Positions 1 to 7,127 of a stretch of DNA of 7,129 nucleotides are shown one piece after another (within the stretch, counting starts at the first letter, position 1; each line of letters opens with the position of its first letter). The notes below the pieces were generated by a model. That model saw only the letters and a list, made by a program, of their open reading frames with translations. It made no database searches and was not told the origin of the DNA. The stretch comes from Deltaproteobacteria bacterium. Lineage in GTDB: Bacteria > Bdellovibrionota > UBA1018. The stretch is from contig JABDFB010000036.1 in the NCBI GenBank assembly GCA_013286765.1, forward strand, positions 1 to 7,129. Reading direction: 5' to 3'. The position numbers were made by a program, and so were the translations under genes.

Positions 1-1
1 T

Positions 2-1294
2 TGGGCATCGATGATGGAACCACTAGAAGGAAAGGCGCCACCTATAACCAAAGTTCTGGCTCGAGCTCCGGCCCGTCGATGGGATGGACTATATTCTATA
101 AGGCTGAATATCCGAATTAGCGACAAAGTTTTAAATGGTCAATTCTTAATCGATTCTGCAGCACCTCAAAGCATTATTTCGCCAGACTGGTTAATGAGTC
201 AGGGAATTGTGCCGGCGTGGGCAGTTATTCCAAAAAGAATACCGAAACGAGTGGCCCTTGGAGGACTCTGGGAGTCGGAAACTCGGCTGGCTCAACAGAT
301 CAATGTGGATCAAGTGGACTTAAGTGGATTGAACATTCCGTTGCGGGAATTTTTGTTGGCGGAAACCTTTTTTTTCGGTCCGCCCGATCATATCAGGTCC
401 TGTTGTGACGGAGTTTTGGGCGTGGATTTTCTGGAATTATTTCCAATCGAATTTAGGGTGGACCCTCCCTATGAGCTAAGGATCTGGCCTAAGGAAGATT
501 TTCAATGGGAGAGGGGAACACCTTGGGTAGAAGTCAGTCAAATGCCGGATGGATATCTCACCAGTCCATGTCGAGTTACGGCGAGTACCCCGGTTACCGC
601 GGAGAACTTGACGAACTCAGCTATGATTCAGACCTTGAATGGGGAAGGCTTGGTGGGTGTGCTCTGGCAAACAGCGTTGGAAGACGCTCTATTAATTCAT
701 CCGCCATGGGAGAAACAGTTTAGGAAGTCAACCCCCTCGCCCCTTAAAGTAACCTGTGATTCTATTGTTATGGGATCTGATTTTACACCCGTTTTCTCTG
801 ACATTGGGTCGGAAAATCGCCCAGACGGAAAAGAATTTCTCAAGTTGAAAACACCCGCGGTAAGTATTGGTATGGCAAACCTGTCGCAAGGGGGATTCAC
901 GTTTGATCTACCTCATGGCAGATTCTGGTTTAGTAAGGATTTGTCCAGGAAGAAAAGTTTGGCGGAGAATACTACCGGATTAGATCTGGTCTACGTTCTG
1001 AAAAATGGAGAAAGAATTCTAAAAGTGCGGGAGATCGTAAAAACTTCTGCGACGGATGATCTCATCCAAGCCGGTTTAAAACCTGGAGCCGTTATTACTC
1101 AGATTAACGCTAAGGAACCCGGTGAATTGGATCTCTGGGAGGTCGAGAAAATTCTTGGTGGCGAGTATGGAGGCTTGGTGAGTCTGCAATGGCGAGTTCG
1201 TGGAGGTGTCAAAGTAGCCCCACTCAGAATTTCACATGCGATGTCCGAAGAAACATTTAAGAGGCCTCAGTCGCAGTCGAGTATAGATGACTAG
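2..1294 (+). CDS. Two-lobed retropepsin-like aspartyl protease homologue with C-terminal PDZ domain (5' end open)
   Basis: Residues are numbered from the ATG at position 11. Lobe 1 (about 28-162) has a retropepsin pattern: a hydrophobic strand leading to FLIDSAAPQS (candidate catalytic Asp48), then GVLGVDFLELFPIEFRVD (134-151), the usual hydrophobic-hydrophobic-Gly second motif. Lobe 2 (about 187-311) repeats the pattern, with VLWQTALED (217-225) in place of the Asp motif and SIGMANL plus GFTFDLPHGRFWFSKD near its end. Residues 322-409 look like a PDZ domain (VREIVKTSATDDLIQAGLKPG followed by ITQIN), which binds peptides or C-termini. The pepsin-fold and PDZ calls come from pattern, not a search. 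The frame stays open to the left edge (Trp-Ala-Ser before the ATG), no ribosome binding site precedes the ATG, and no signal peptide is seen, so the true start and any export signal probably lie upstream. The last 15 residues are Ser/Gln-rich. The gene faces truB and is probably unrelated in function. Substrate and catalytic activity are unknown. Confidence 0.72.
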   Translation, partial: WASMMEPLEGKAPPITKVLARAPARRWDGLYSIRLNIRISDKVLNGQFLIDSAAPQSIISPDWLMSQGIVPAWAVIPKRIPKRVALGGLWESETRLAQQINVDQVDLSGLNIPLREFLLAETFFFGPPDHIRSCCDGVLGVDFLELFPIEFRVDPPYELRIWPKEDFQWERGTPWVEVSQMPDGYLTSPCRVTASTPVTAENLTNSAMIQTLNGEGLVGVLWQTALEDALLIHPPWEKQFRKSTPSPLKVTCDSIVMGSDFTPVFSDIGSENRPDGKEFLKLKTPAVSIGMANLSQGGFTFDLPHGRFWFSKDLSRKKSLAENTTGLDLVYVLKNGERILKVREIVKTSATDDLIQAGLKPGAVITQINAKEPGELDLWEVEKILGGEYGGLVSLQWRVRGGVKVAPLRISHAMSEETFKRPQSQSSIDD

Positions 1295-1305
1295 GTACAC
1301 GTCGT

Positions 1306-1351
1306 GCGAAATAGGATTTTTGGCTTGAGACTAGCCAAAAAGACATTTCGC
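1306..1351. terminator. Two-part inverted repeat between convergent genes, possible bidirectional transcription end
   Basis: GCGAAAT (1306-1312) pairs with ATTTCGC (1345-1351). Inside it, after a 4/3-nt internal loop, TTTTTGGCT (1317-1325) pairs perfectly with AGCCAAAAA (1333-1341) around a 7-nt loop. The hairpin sits between the stop of the plus-strand gene (1294) and the stop of truB (1354), and it reads nearly the same on both strands, so it could stop transcription from both sides. It is not a textbook intrinsic terminator. The T-run lies on the 5' arm and the A-run on the 3' arm on both strands, and no U-run follows the stem. The structure is seen directly; the terminator role is inferred from position. 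Confidence 0.45.
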
Positions 1352-1353
1352 TC

Positions 1354-2349
1354 TTAGTTAAAAATTCTCTCTAGAGCCCACCGATTGTCATCCCTCCTAG
1401 CAATCCCTACAAGGGCTTCGTTATGGTAGATGGCAAAACAAGAATCATCTTGCTCAAATTGTACACGTTTCAAAATCGAGAATAATACAGATTGTTTGCC
1501 TTGAAAGAGCTGCGCTTTTTCTTGGAGACTCACATCAGCTCTACCGTAGCCCTCAAGCAAACGATCAAAAGGAATCCAGCAGGGGAGCTCGTTCCATGGT
1601 ATTTCCTGACGGCTAGCTTCCAAAACCTCACTAACGTCCAGCGCTCTTTCAACGTGAAATACACCTGATGAAAGACGATGCAGGCTTTCGACAAGGGCCA
1701 GCGAACCAAGCATTCTTCCAAAATCCTGAGCCAACGTTCTTACGTATGTTCCAGAACTGCATTTGAGTTTGAACTCGGCAATGGGAGCTTGATAGTTCAA
1801 AATTTGAAAATCATAGAGGTGGCACAGCTTAGGTTCCCGCTCGACTTCTAAACCGGCACGGGCCAATTCATAGAGAGGTTTGCCATTTTTCTTTTTGGCT
1901 GAATGCATCGGAGGAATTTGAAAATAGGCCTGCAAGGTCAGGCGATGGGCTAGATCAGATAATTCCTCAAGGCTCTTCGGTAAAGTCGGACAAGTTTCAG
2001 AAACGGGCGAGGTCGGATCCCCTGGGACCGTTGTTTCGCCAAATTTCATGGTTCCCTGATAAGACTTTGTTGCTCCTAAAAAGTAACGAGCCAATTTTAC
2101 TGCCCGGCCTACTAAGATTACCAACAGTCCGGTGGCAAAAGGATCAAGGGTTCCGCCGTGTCCCAATTTAGGGAGGTCTCGTCGCGAAATCTTTTTTTCA
2201 CGAATCAAATGATTTTGAATGATCTCGATAACACCAAAGGAACTCGTGCCCGGATGTTTATTGATGAGGAGCGCACCGCTATGCTGCTGCATGCGGGTAT
2301 TCGGATGCGGCTCCCTGTACTGGGATTGTAATTGAGGCATTAATGTCAT
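1354..2349 (-). CDS. truB: tRNA pseudouridine(55) synthase TruB
   Basis: TruB isomerises U55 in the T-loop of most tRNAs to pseudouridine and acts in the cytoplasm as a tRNA-folding helper. The 331-residue protein shows the family hallmarks: ALLINKHPG (26-34), GHGGTLDPFATGLL (63-76) with catalytic Asp69, KSYQG with Tyr97, GDP with Asp111, PPMHSAKKKNGKPLYELAR (146-164), and SSGTYVRTLAQDFG (198-211) with Tyr202 and Arg204. By alignment from memory, Asp69, Asp111 and Arg204 match the Asp48-Asp90-Arg181 active-site network of E. coli TruB. His149 replaces the Tyr often seen in PPMYSA. A shorter C-terminal region (about 270-331, ending ALVGIARRDD...ALERIF) corresponds to the TruB C-terminal RNA-binding domain. 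The ATG overlaps the rbfA stop in ATGA, which favours coupled translation. About 24 residues precede the first conserved motif, so Met20 (position 2292) is a possible later start, but no Shine-Dalgarno precedes it. This is the last gene of the operon in the window. Confidence 0.97.
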   Translation of the reverse strand: MTLMPQLQSQYREPHPNTRMQQHSGALLINKHPGTSSFGVIEIIQNHLIREKKISRRDLPKLGHGGTLDPFATGLLVILVGRAVKLARYFLGATKSYQGTMKFGETTVPGDPTSPVSETCPTLPKSLEELSDLAHRLTLQAYFQIPPMHSAKKKNGKPLYELARAGLEVEREPKLCHLYDFQILNYQAPIAEFKLKCSSGTYVRTLAQDFGRMLGSLALVESLHRLSSGVFHVERALDVSEVLEASRQEIPWNELPCWIPFDRLLEGYGRADVSLQEKAQLFQGKQSVLFSILKRVQFEQDDSCFAIYHNEALVGIARRDDNRWALERIFN

Positions 2350-2741
2350 GAGGTTTCCGAAATTTTCTTAAGAAGCTCTTGAACCCGAATGGCGTTTTCA
2401 AACCCGCGGTCTTCACGAAAAATCAAGTTCGGGACGTGCCGCGTATTGAGTGAACGGGACAGATACCGCTTTAGTAAACCAGCCGCAGACGTCAAACCTT
2501 CCATACAGTTTTGAATTTTCTCACTTGCCTGTTTATCAGACAAAGGCGGTGATCCGTCCATTCCGCCCTGTGCTCCACCCAAAATTGCGAAGAATATCGT
2601 AGCCTGTCGTGCGTCTGGCGTTATTTCAACAGCCGTCAGCGTAATTGCCGGAATGCGAGGGTCCTTTACCTGACGTGAAATCAGATAAGAAAGCTCCTCT
2701 TGAATTACAGATTCCATTCGTTTTCTTCGGGTGGCCTGCAT
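2346..2741 (-). CDS. rbfA: 30S ribosome-binding factor RbfA
   Basis: RbfA is a cytoplasmic late assembly factor that binds the 30S subunit near the central pseudoknot of 16S rRNA and aids maturation and cold adaptation. The 131-residue product, within the normal family size, shows the expected order: an N-terminal helix starting RRKRMESVIQEELSYLI, the VKDPRIPAITLTAVEITPDARQATIFF block, the helix-kink-helix SAAGLLKRYLSRSL of the type II KH fold (Ala-Ala-Gly as the kink in place of GxxG), and VPNLIFREDRGFENAIRVQELL at the end. A Gly/Pro-rich loop (about residues 54-68) adds roughly ten residues compared with E. coli RbfA. The start lies 6 bp after the infB stop, with only a weak GAG 10-12 nt upstream, and the stop overlaps the truB start by 4 nt, so translation is probably coupled on both sides. 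Met9 is a less likely alternative start. Confidence 0.95.
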   Translation of the reverse strand: MQATRRKRMESVIQEELSYLISRQVKDPRIPAITLTAVEITPDARQATIFFAILGGAQGGMDGSPPLSDKQASEKIQNCMEGLTSAAGLLKRYLSRSLNTRHVPNLIFREDRGFENAIRVQELLKKISETS

Positions 2742-2747
2742 AGTTAA

Positions 2748-5522
2748 TTACTCATTCAACTCCGGGGTGACCAACTCAATTTGGAAGGCTTCAATGATGT
2801 CACCCGGTTTTACATCATTATAGTTTTCAATACCAATGCCACATTCAAATCCGGTGGCAACTTCCTTCACATCGTCTTTAAATCGCTTAAGCGAAGACAT
2901 CTTTCCTTCAAAAATCTGTCGGCTGTCGCGTAGCAGACGGACATTGGCACCACGAAGAAGTTTGCCATCGATAACTGAACATCCGGCAATCGTGCCAATC
3001 TTCGGTACCGTAAAGGTCTGACGAACTTCGGCTCGGCCCAGAAATTTCTCGACTTTCTTTTTATCGAGCATGCCCGTCATTGCTTTTTTAACATCGTCGA
3101 TCAGTTCGTAGATGATGTTATAGCATTTGATCTCAACATGCTCCGATTCTGAAACCTGTCTGGCTTTAGTTTCCGGACGAACATTGAATCCAATAATCAC
3201 GGCGTTTGCAGCACTGGCTAGTAGTACATCGCTTTCGCTGATTCCACCGGGCGCTGAATGAATCACTTTCACCTTAACTTTTTCGTTCGATAGCTTCATA
3301 AGACTATCGCCGATCGCCTCGATAGATCCGTAGGCATCTGCTTTCAAGATAATGTTCAGTTCTTTCACAACGCCTGACTGAATCTTCGAAAACAACTCCT
3401 CTAAACTCAATTTTGCTGAAGGTGTGGATGAGTTTGCTCGCAGTTTTGTCTGACGGTTATCAGCGACTTCTTTTGCCGCAGCATCCGTCGTCGTAGAGTA
3501 GAAAGACTCACCAGCATTGGGAACATTCTCAAGTCCAAGAACTTCGACCGCGAAGCCAGGACCAGCTTTCTCAACCTGATGCCCTCGATGGTCAACCATC
3601 GCTTTGACTTTTCCAGAATAAGGGCCAGCTACTATGGGAGAGCCGACTTTGAGCGTACCTCGTCGAACCAGTACACTTACCACCGGACCTCGACCCTTAT
3701 CGAGTCGTGCTTCTAGGACGGTTCCGCCGGCCAGTCCTTCTGGGTTGGCCTTCAAGTCTAAAATTTCAGACTGTAAGAGAATCGAATCTAGAAGCTTATC
3801 CAGATTCATCTTCTTAAGAGCCGATACTGGTACGAACTGCGTATCTCCACCCCAGTCTTCGGCTAATAAATTCAGTTCAGCCAGGGATTGTTTGATTTTT
3901 TCCGGATTGGCGCCCGGTTTATCAACCTTATTGACCGCAACAATAATCGGAACCTTTGCCGCTTGTGCGTGGCTAATTGCTTCTCGAGTCTGTGGCATCG
4001 GACCGTCATCTGCCGCCACCACTAGAATCACAATGTCGGTGACATTGGCGCCTCTGGCACGCATCACGGAGAAGGCCTCGTGACCCGGCGTATCGATGAA
4101 CGTAATTAGCTTTCCGTTTTTTTCTACCGTATATGCACCAATATGCTGCGTTATTCCGCCTGCCTCGCCGGCTGCCACATTCGCTTCACGGATCGCATCG
4201 AGTAGAGTTGTTTTTCCATGATCGACGTGGCCCATGATGGTAACAATAGGCGGTCGTGATTTGAGTTGCTCGGGCGTGTCTTCCACTTGAGTCAGAATGT
4301 CTTGTTCTTGGAAGGCGACATTTCGAACCTCATATTGGTATTCCTGAGCTAGCAGACTGGTCGTATCAAAATCTAAGGTTTGATTAATCGTTGCCATCTG
4401 GCCCATCGCCATGAGTTTGCGGATGACATCGGTTGCTTTGACGCTGAGTTGATTAGCCAGCTCTTGAACTGTGATAGCTTCTTGAACTTGGATAACTCGT
4501 TTCTGGGCCTTGGAGACTGTAATCTGAGTCTTCTTGATTTCTTTTCCGACCGGAATTTTCTTCTTTTTCGGCAAGAAGACGAGTTCTTTCTTTCGATAAT
4601 CCGCAAAGCGAACATCTTCGGGGCGAATTTCCTGTTCACGCGCACCACCGCGTTTTTTTGCTGCTTCCTCTTCAGCCATCTGATCAAGACTCTCTTTATT
4701 CATCTTGATGATGCGGAAACCGTCTTTGTCTGGCTGCGTCGTGGTGGTTCCTGCTTTTGCAGTGACTGGCTTAATCGCCGATGTTGCTGGGGCAGGTTTA
4801 ATAATAGGCCGGGGAGGTGGTGCTGTTGCTTCGACAATTTTTAATATACTTCGTCGAGGAGCAACTGGTCGTGGGGTGAGTACTACAGGAGCCCGTGCGG
4901 GTTTTTGTGGGATAGCAGTTTGTGTTGACGCAGAGATTTCCTGCTGAGGTTCCTTGTTTCGCTGTTCTTTCATAGACTGGGGTGAAGCCTCGGTTCCTTT
5001 TGTAATAGATGGGGAGACAGATTGCGTCGGGGCCATCTCATCAATGGCTTCTTCTGCCATGGATGAGGCTGACATTTCATTGATTTCAGGTTCTGCCTCT
5101 AGTTCACTTGGTGCCATTTCCGTAGCAAGATGAGATTCTCTTGATAGGTCTTCAATAGGAGAGAGAGTTTTTTGAGCAGCCGCAGATCTGTAGACCGTTG
5201 TTGCTTCCGCATCATTCGCTTTTACGCGACGACGAATCACGGGAGAGGCTGTTTTGGAAGGCGCTTCCGCCGAAGACGGTGCAGCTGAGGCGTCTGTGCT
5301 TTTCTTTCTTACTCGAGTAGAAGGCTTCTTCGCGGCTTTTTCATGCGCTCCCGCACCTTTGCGTAGAGAATTTCGAGCGAGGTCCACCTCTTCAGTGCGT
5401 AGCTCACTCATGTGATTCTTCACATTGATGTTTAGGTCTCTCAGTTTGTCTAGCAATGAGATGGAATCAATTCCCAACTCCTTTGCTAGCTCGTAAACTT
5501 TAATCATACCTTGTTCAGGCAT
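2748..5522 (-). CDS. infB: Translation initiation factor IF-2
   Basis: IF-2 is the GTPase that brings formyl-Met-tRNA to the 30S subunit and promotes 50S joining. Numbered from the ATG at 5522 (924 aa): an N-terminal IF2_N domain (about 6-57, [11 protein letters not shown]...); a long Ala/Pro/Ser/Thr/Glu-rich, basic-patched linker (about 58-347), probably disordered; a second IF2_N-like domain (348-398); the G domain with GHVDHGKT (431-438), GGIT (455-458), DTPGH (477-481), NKVD (531-534) and SAL (567-569); domain II (about 594-675); domain III (about 705-818); and C-terminal domains (about 820-917) that bind the formyl-Met acceptor end. All GTPase motifs are intact, including the catalytic His of DTPGH. 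I chose the ATG at 5522 because it has a strong GAGGGAG site 8 nt upstream and begins just before the conserved KVYELA. In-frame ATG 5558 and TTG 5561 would add 12 or 13 residues ([12 protein letters not shown]) and sit closer to the nusA stop. rbfA follows after 6 bp. Confidence 0.98.
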   Translation of the reverse strand: MPEQGMIKVYELAKELGIDSISLLDKLRDLNINVKNHMSELRTEEVDLARNSLRKGAGAHEKAAKKPSTRVRKKSTDASAAPSSAEAPSKTASPVIRRRVKANDAEATTVYRSAAAQKTLSPIEDLSRESHLATEMAPSELEAEPEINEMSASSMAEEAIDEMAPTQSVSPSITKGTEASPQSMKEQRNKEPQQEISASTQTAIPQKPARAPVVLTPRPVAPRRSILKIVEATAPPPRPIIKPAPATSAIKPVTAKAGTTTTQPDKDGFRIIKMNKESLDQMAEEEAAKKRGGAREQEIRPEDVRFADYRKKELVFLPKKKKIPVGKEIKKTQITVSKAQKRVIQVQEAITVQELANQLSVKATDVIRKLMAMGQMATINQTLDFDTTSLLAQEYQYEVRNVAFQEQDILTQVEDTPEQLKSRPPIVTIMGHVDHGKTTLLDAIREANVAAGEAGGITQHIGAYTVEKNGKLITFIDTPGHEAFSVMRARGANVTDIVILVVAADDGPMPQTREAISHAQAAKVPIIVAVNKVDKPGANPEKIKQSLAELNLLAEDWGGDTQFVPVSALKKMNLDKLLDSILLQSEILDLKANPEGLAGGTVLEARLDKGRGPVVSVLVRRGTLKVGSPIVAGPYSGKVKAMVDHRGHQVEKAGPGFAVEVLGLENVPNAGESFYSTTTDAAAKEVADNRQTKLRANSSTPSAKLSLEELFSKIQSGVVKELNIILKADAYGSIEAIGDSLMKLSNEKVKVKVIHSAPGGISESDVLLASAANAVIIGFNVRPETKARQVSESEHVEIKCYNIIYELIDDVKKAMTGMLDKKKVEKFLGRAEVRQTFTVPKIGTIAGCSVIDGKLLRGANVRLLRDSRQIFEGKMSSLKRFKDDVKEVATGFECGIGIENYNDVKPGDIIEAFQIELVTPELNE

Positions 5523-5530
5523 TCTTCTTT

Positions 5531-5537
5531 CTCCCTC
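5531..5537 (-). promoter_or_regulatory. Ribosome binding site that decides the infB start
   Basis: On the minus strand GAGGGAG lies 8 nt before the ATG at 5522, inside a purine-rich run. The alternative starts at 5558 and 5561 have only TAGGG at best. This supports the shorter IF-2 as the main product. The site lies in frame within the possible N-terminal extension, so both starts could be used. Confidence 0.65.
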
Positions 5538-5567
5538 AATCCATCCAAAAGTTGGCATCAATCAACC

Positions 5568-6986
5568 CTATTTGTTTTGCTTATTATTATTATTACTTTG
5601 ATCTGATGAACCTGCTTGTCGCATCATCTCTCTTAGTCGTTCCTCAGCTAAGGCCTTCGCATCTTTTGCTGGAGATGGTTGAGCAGTAAACGTTCCTTTA
5701 CCATCATCTTGTGGAGTGCCAACTGTCAGCATATCACCAGATTTCTCAATCACTGTTGCAGCACGCTCTTTTAGCGTTTTTGCAGCATCAGGAGATTCAT
5801 ACCCTGGAATCTTTTGAAGCTGATCAAGCTGAGCTTCAGCTACTTGCCGTACATTGAGGAAGCCGGCCTGATAAATGGCTTGTGCCATGGTCTCATTCAC
5901 ACCTTCAATATGCTGCAAATTGAAGATGGCTTCCGCAGTTCGTTTTTGCAATTTAGACTTCGAAATAATATCGAGTCTCCATCCGGTCAGTTGGGCAGCT
6001 AAACGAACGTTTTGGCCTTTTCTGCCGATGGCTAAAGAAAGTTGGTCATCTTCCACCATAATTTCCATAGTTCGGTTTTTCTCGTCCATTCGAACAGAGG
6101 AAATCTCGGCCGGAGCTAGCGCCGAACGTACAAACATTACCGAATTATCGGACCATGGAATAATATCGATCTTTTCACCCTTTAGTTCTTGAATGACATT
6201 CTGGACTCTAATTCCTTTCATTCCCACGCAGGCACCCACAGGATCAACATCCCGGTCTTTAGATGTCACTGCAATTTTTGATCTTGCGCCGGGTTCGCGA
6301 GCACACAATTTGATTTCAACAATTCCTTCTCGAATTTCAGGAACTTCCACTTCAAACAACTTAACCAAGTACTTCGGCGAGGTTCGACTTAAATAGAGCT
6401 GAGGACCTCGATTGGTGAGGACAACATCAGATAAAAACGCTTGAACTCGATCACCGGGCTTGAATTGTTCGCCTGGGATTATCTCTGACCGTGGTAAGAG
6501 TGCATCCGTTTTTCCCAGATCGATAACTAGGTTTCCGCGCTCAATTCGGCGGGCAATTCCGGTGATAATTTCACCCTTTCGGTGAATATACTCATTGTAA
6601 ATAATCTCGCGCTCAGCATCTCTCACTTTCTGAAAGATAACCTGTTTAGCAGTCTGCGCATCGATCCGCCCAAAGTCACCTTCTGCTTTGATTCCGAGTT
6701 CGTCACCGACGACGGCCTCCGGATCTAGCTTGAGTGCTTCTGCTAGTTCGATTTCTTCAGCCTCATCCAGCATTTCCGGTTCGCTCTCAACAACCTTTTT
6801 AAATTGGAAGAGATCAATTTCCCCTGTTTCGTTATTATAGTGGGCTTCTAAAACAGCCGTAGGACCAAACTTTTTCTGGGCAGCCATCAGTACAGCTTGT
6901 TCTAATGCGCTGATAATAATCTCTTTTTTAATGCCCCGATCTTTACCGACGGCTTCTATTACCCTGCTTAATTCAGACGGGTTCAT
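5568..6986 (-). CDS. nusA: Transcription termination/antitermination factor NusA
   Basis: NusA binds RNA polymerase and nascent RNA, affecting pausing, intrinsic termination and antitermination complexes. Domains in the 472-residue product, in order: the RNA-polymerase-binding N-terminal domain (about 4-125, with RIDAQTAKQVIFQKVRDAERE at its end); an S1 RNA-binding domain (about 134-200, RKGEIITGIARRIERGNLVIDLG); KH1 (about 225-290, PVGACVGMKGIRVQ with GMKG at 255-258); KH2 (about 300-345, LSLAIGRKGQNVRLAA with GRKG at 321-324); and one helix-hairpin-helix/acidic-repeat-like unit (about 350-412, IEGVNETMAQAIYQAGFLNVRQVAEA). A charged low-complexity tail ends in four consecutive Asn. The length is close to that of E. 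coli NusA (about 495), but only one C-terminal repeat is obvious. The start is 15 bp after the rimP stop. A weak tandem TAGGTAGG (10 nt from the ATG, its first half holding the rimP stop codon) may serve as ribosome binding site. The infB start follows after 45 bp (6 bp if TTG 5561 is used). Confidence 0.98.
   Translation of the reverse strand: MNPSELSRVIEAVGKDRGIKKEIIISALEQAVLMAAQKKFGPTAVLEAHYNNETGEIDLFQFKKVVESEPEMLDEAEEIELAEALKLDPEAVVGDELGIKAEGDFGRIDAQTAKQVIFQKVRDAEREIIYNEYIHRKGEIITGIARRIERGNLVIDLGKTDALLPRSEIIPGEQFKPGDRVQAFLSDVVLTNRGPQLYLSRTSPKYLVKLFEVEVPEIREGIVEIKLCAREPGARSKIAVTSKDRDVDPVGACVGMKGIRVQNVIQELKGEKIDIIPWSDNSVMFVRSALAPAEISSVRMDEKNRTMEIMVEDDQLSLAIGRKGQNVRLAAQLTGWRLDIISKSKLQKRTAEAIFNLQHIEGVNETMAQAIYQAGFLNVRQVAEAQLDQLQKIPGYESPDAAKTLKERAATVIEKSGDMLTVGTPQDDGKGTFTAQPSPAKDAKALAEERLREMMRQAGSSDQSNNNNKQNK
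5581..5595. repeat. nusA: Trinucleotide microsatellite (TTA)5 in the nusA 3' end
   Basis: Five perfect TTA copies lie nine codons or fewer from the nusA stop. On the minus strand they are read out of phase with the repeat unit as four AAT (Asn) codons with flanking bases. Gain or loss of units would keep the frame and only change the length of the Asn tract in the disordered tail, so a functional effect is unlikely. Confidence 0.8.
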
Positions 6987-7001
6987 ATTTTTTGTACCTA
7001 C

Positions 7002-7127
7002 CTATCTCTCTTTGTTCTCTTTTCCGTGATTACCCTCGAATTCCAATTTCGGGTCGAGGTTAGCTTTAGAAATCAGCGAAAGGGGAATAGTCACTATTAC
7101 ACCTTCCGGTGGTGTAGAATCATGCCT
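7002..7127 (-). CDS. rimP: Ribosome maturation factor RimP, C-terminal fragment cut by the window edge
   Basis: Only the last 41 codons are present; the gene continues past the right edge. The frame reads a short lead, then GVIVTIPLSLISKANLDPKLEF and a charged tail, ending in TAG at 7002-7004. A beta-strand ending in IPLxxIxKAxLxP is the typical end of the RimP C-terminal SH3-like domain, and rimP directly upstream of nusA is the standard arrangement in bacteria. RimP helps assemble the 30S subunit, working near S12 in the known family. The other two frames on this strand hit stops within the first 35 nt. The call rests on a short motif plus gene order; it is too short for the track of long open frames but well supported by context. 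Confidence 0.88.
   Translation of the reverse strand, partial: RHDSTPPEGVIVTIPLSLISKANLDPKLEFEGNHGKENKER

Noticed and set aside
11..70. Signal peptide at the start of the left-hand protein
   Set aside because: The residues after the ATG are charged and Pro-rich with no hydrophobic core. Any signal peptide must be upstream of the window.
217..723. Small plus-strand frames overlapping the protease-like gene
   Set aside because: They are alternative-frame readings inside a longer frame with clear domain structure.
1317..1341. Canonical Rho-independent terminator
   Set aside because: The inner stem is perfect, but no U-run follows it on either strand, so only a tentative transcription-end call is kept.
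3634..4083. Plus-strand open frame of 149 codons opposite the IF-2 G domain
   Set aside because: It lies entirely antisense to highly conserved infB sequence. Its product is a Ser/Arg/Thr-rich shadow with no recognisable domain and no ribosome binding site that I can see.
4373..4687. Minus-strand overlapping frame giving a very basic 104-residue product
   Set aside because: It is an out-of-frame reading of the Lys/Glu-rich infB linker. The basic composition is a by-product of that codon content.
4380..4844. Plus-strand open frame of 154 codons with a Cys/Phe-rich product
   Set aside because: It is antisense to the second IF2_N domain and linker of infB. The Cys and Phe richness is explained by reading Lys- and Ala/Pro-rich codons backwards.
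4700..5400. Ala/Pro/Ser-rich segment considered as a separate gene or an insertion
   Set aside because: It is continuous in frame with the IF-2 domains on both sides, and a long low-complexity linker here is normal for the family.
5875..6396. Two adjacent plus-strand frames opposite nusA
   Set aside because: Both are antisense to the conserved KH region of nusA and encode no recognisable domain.
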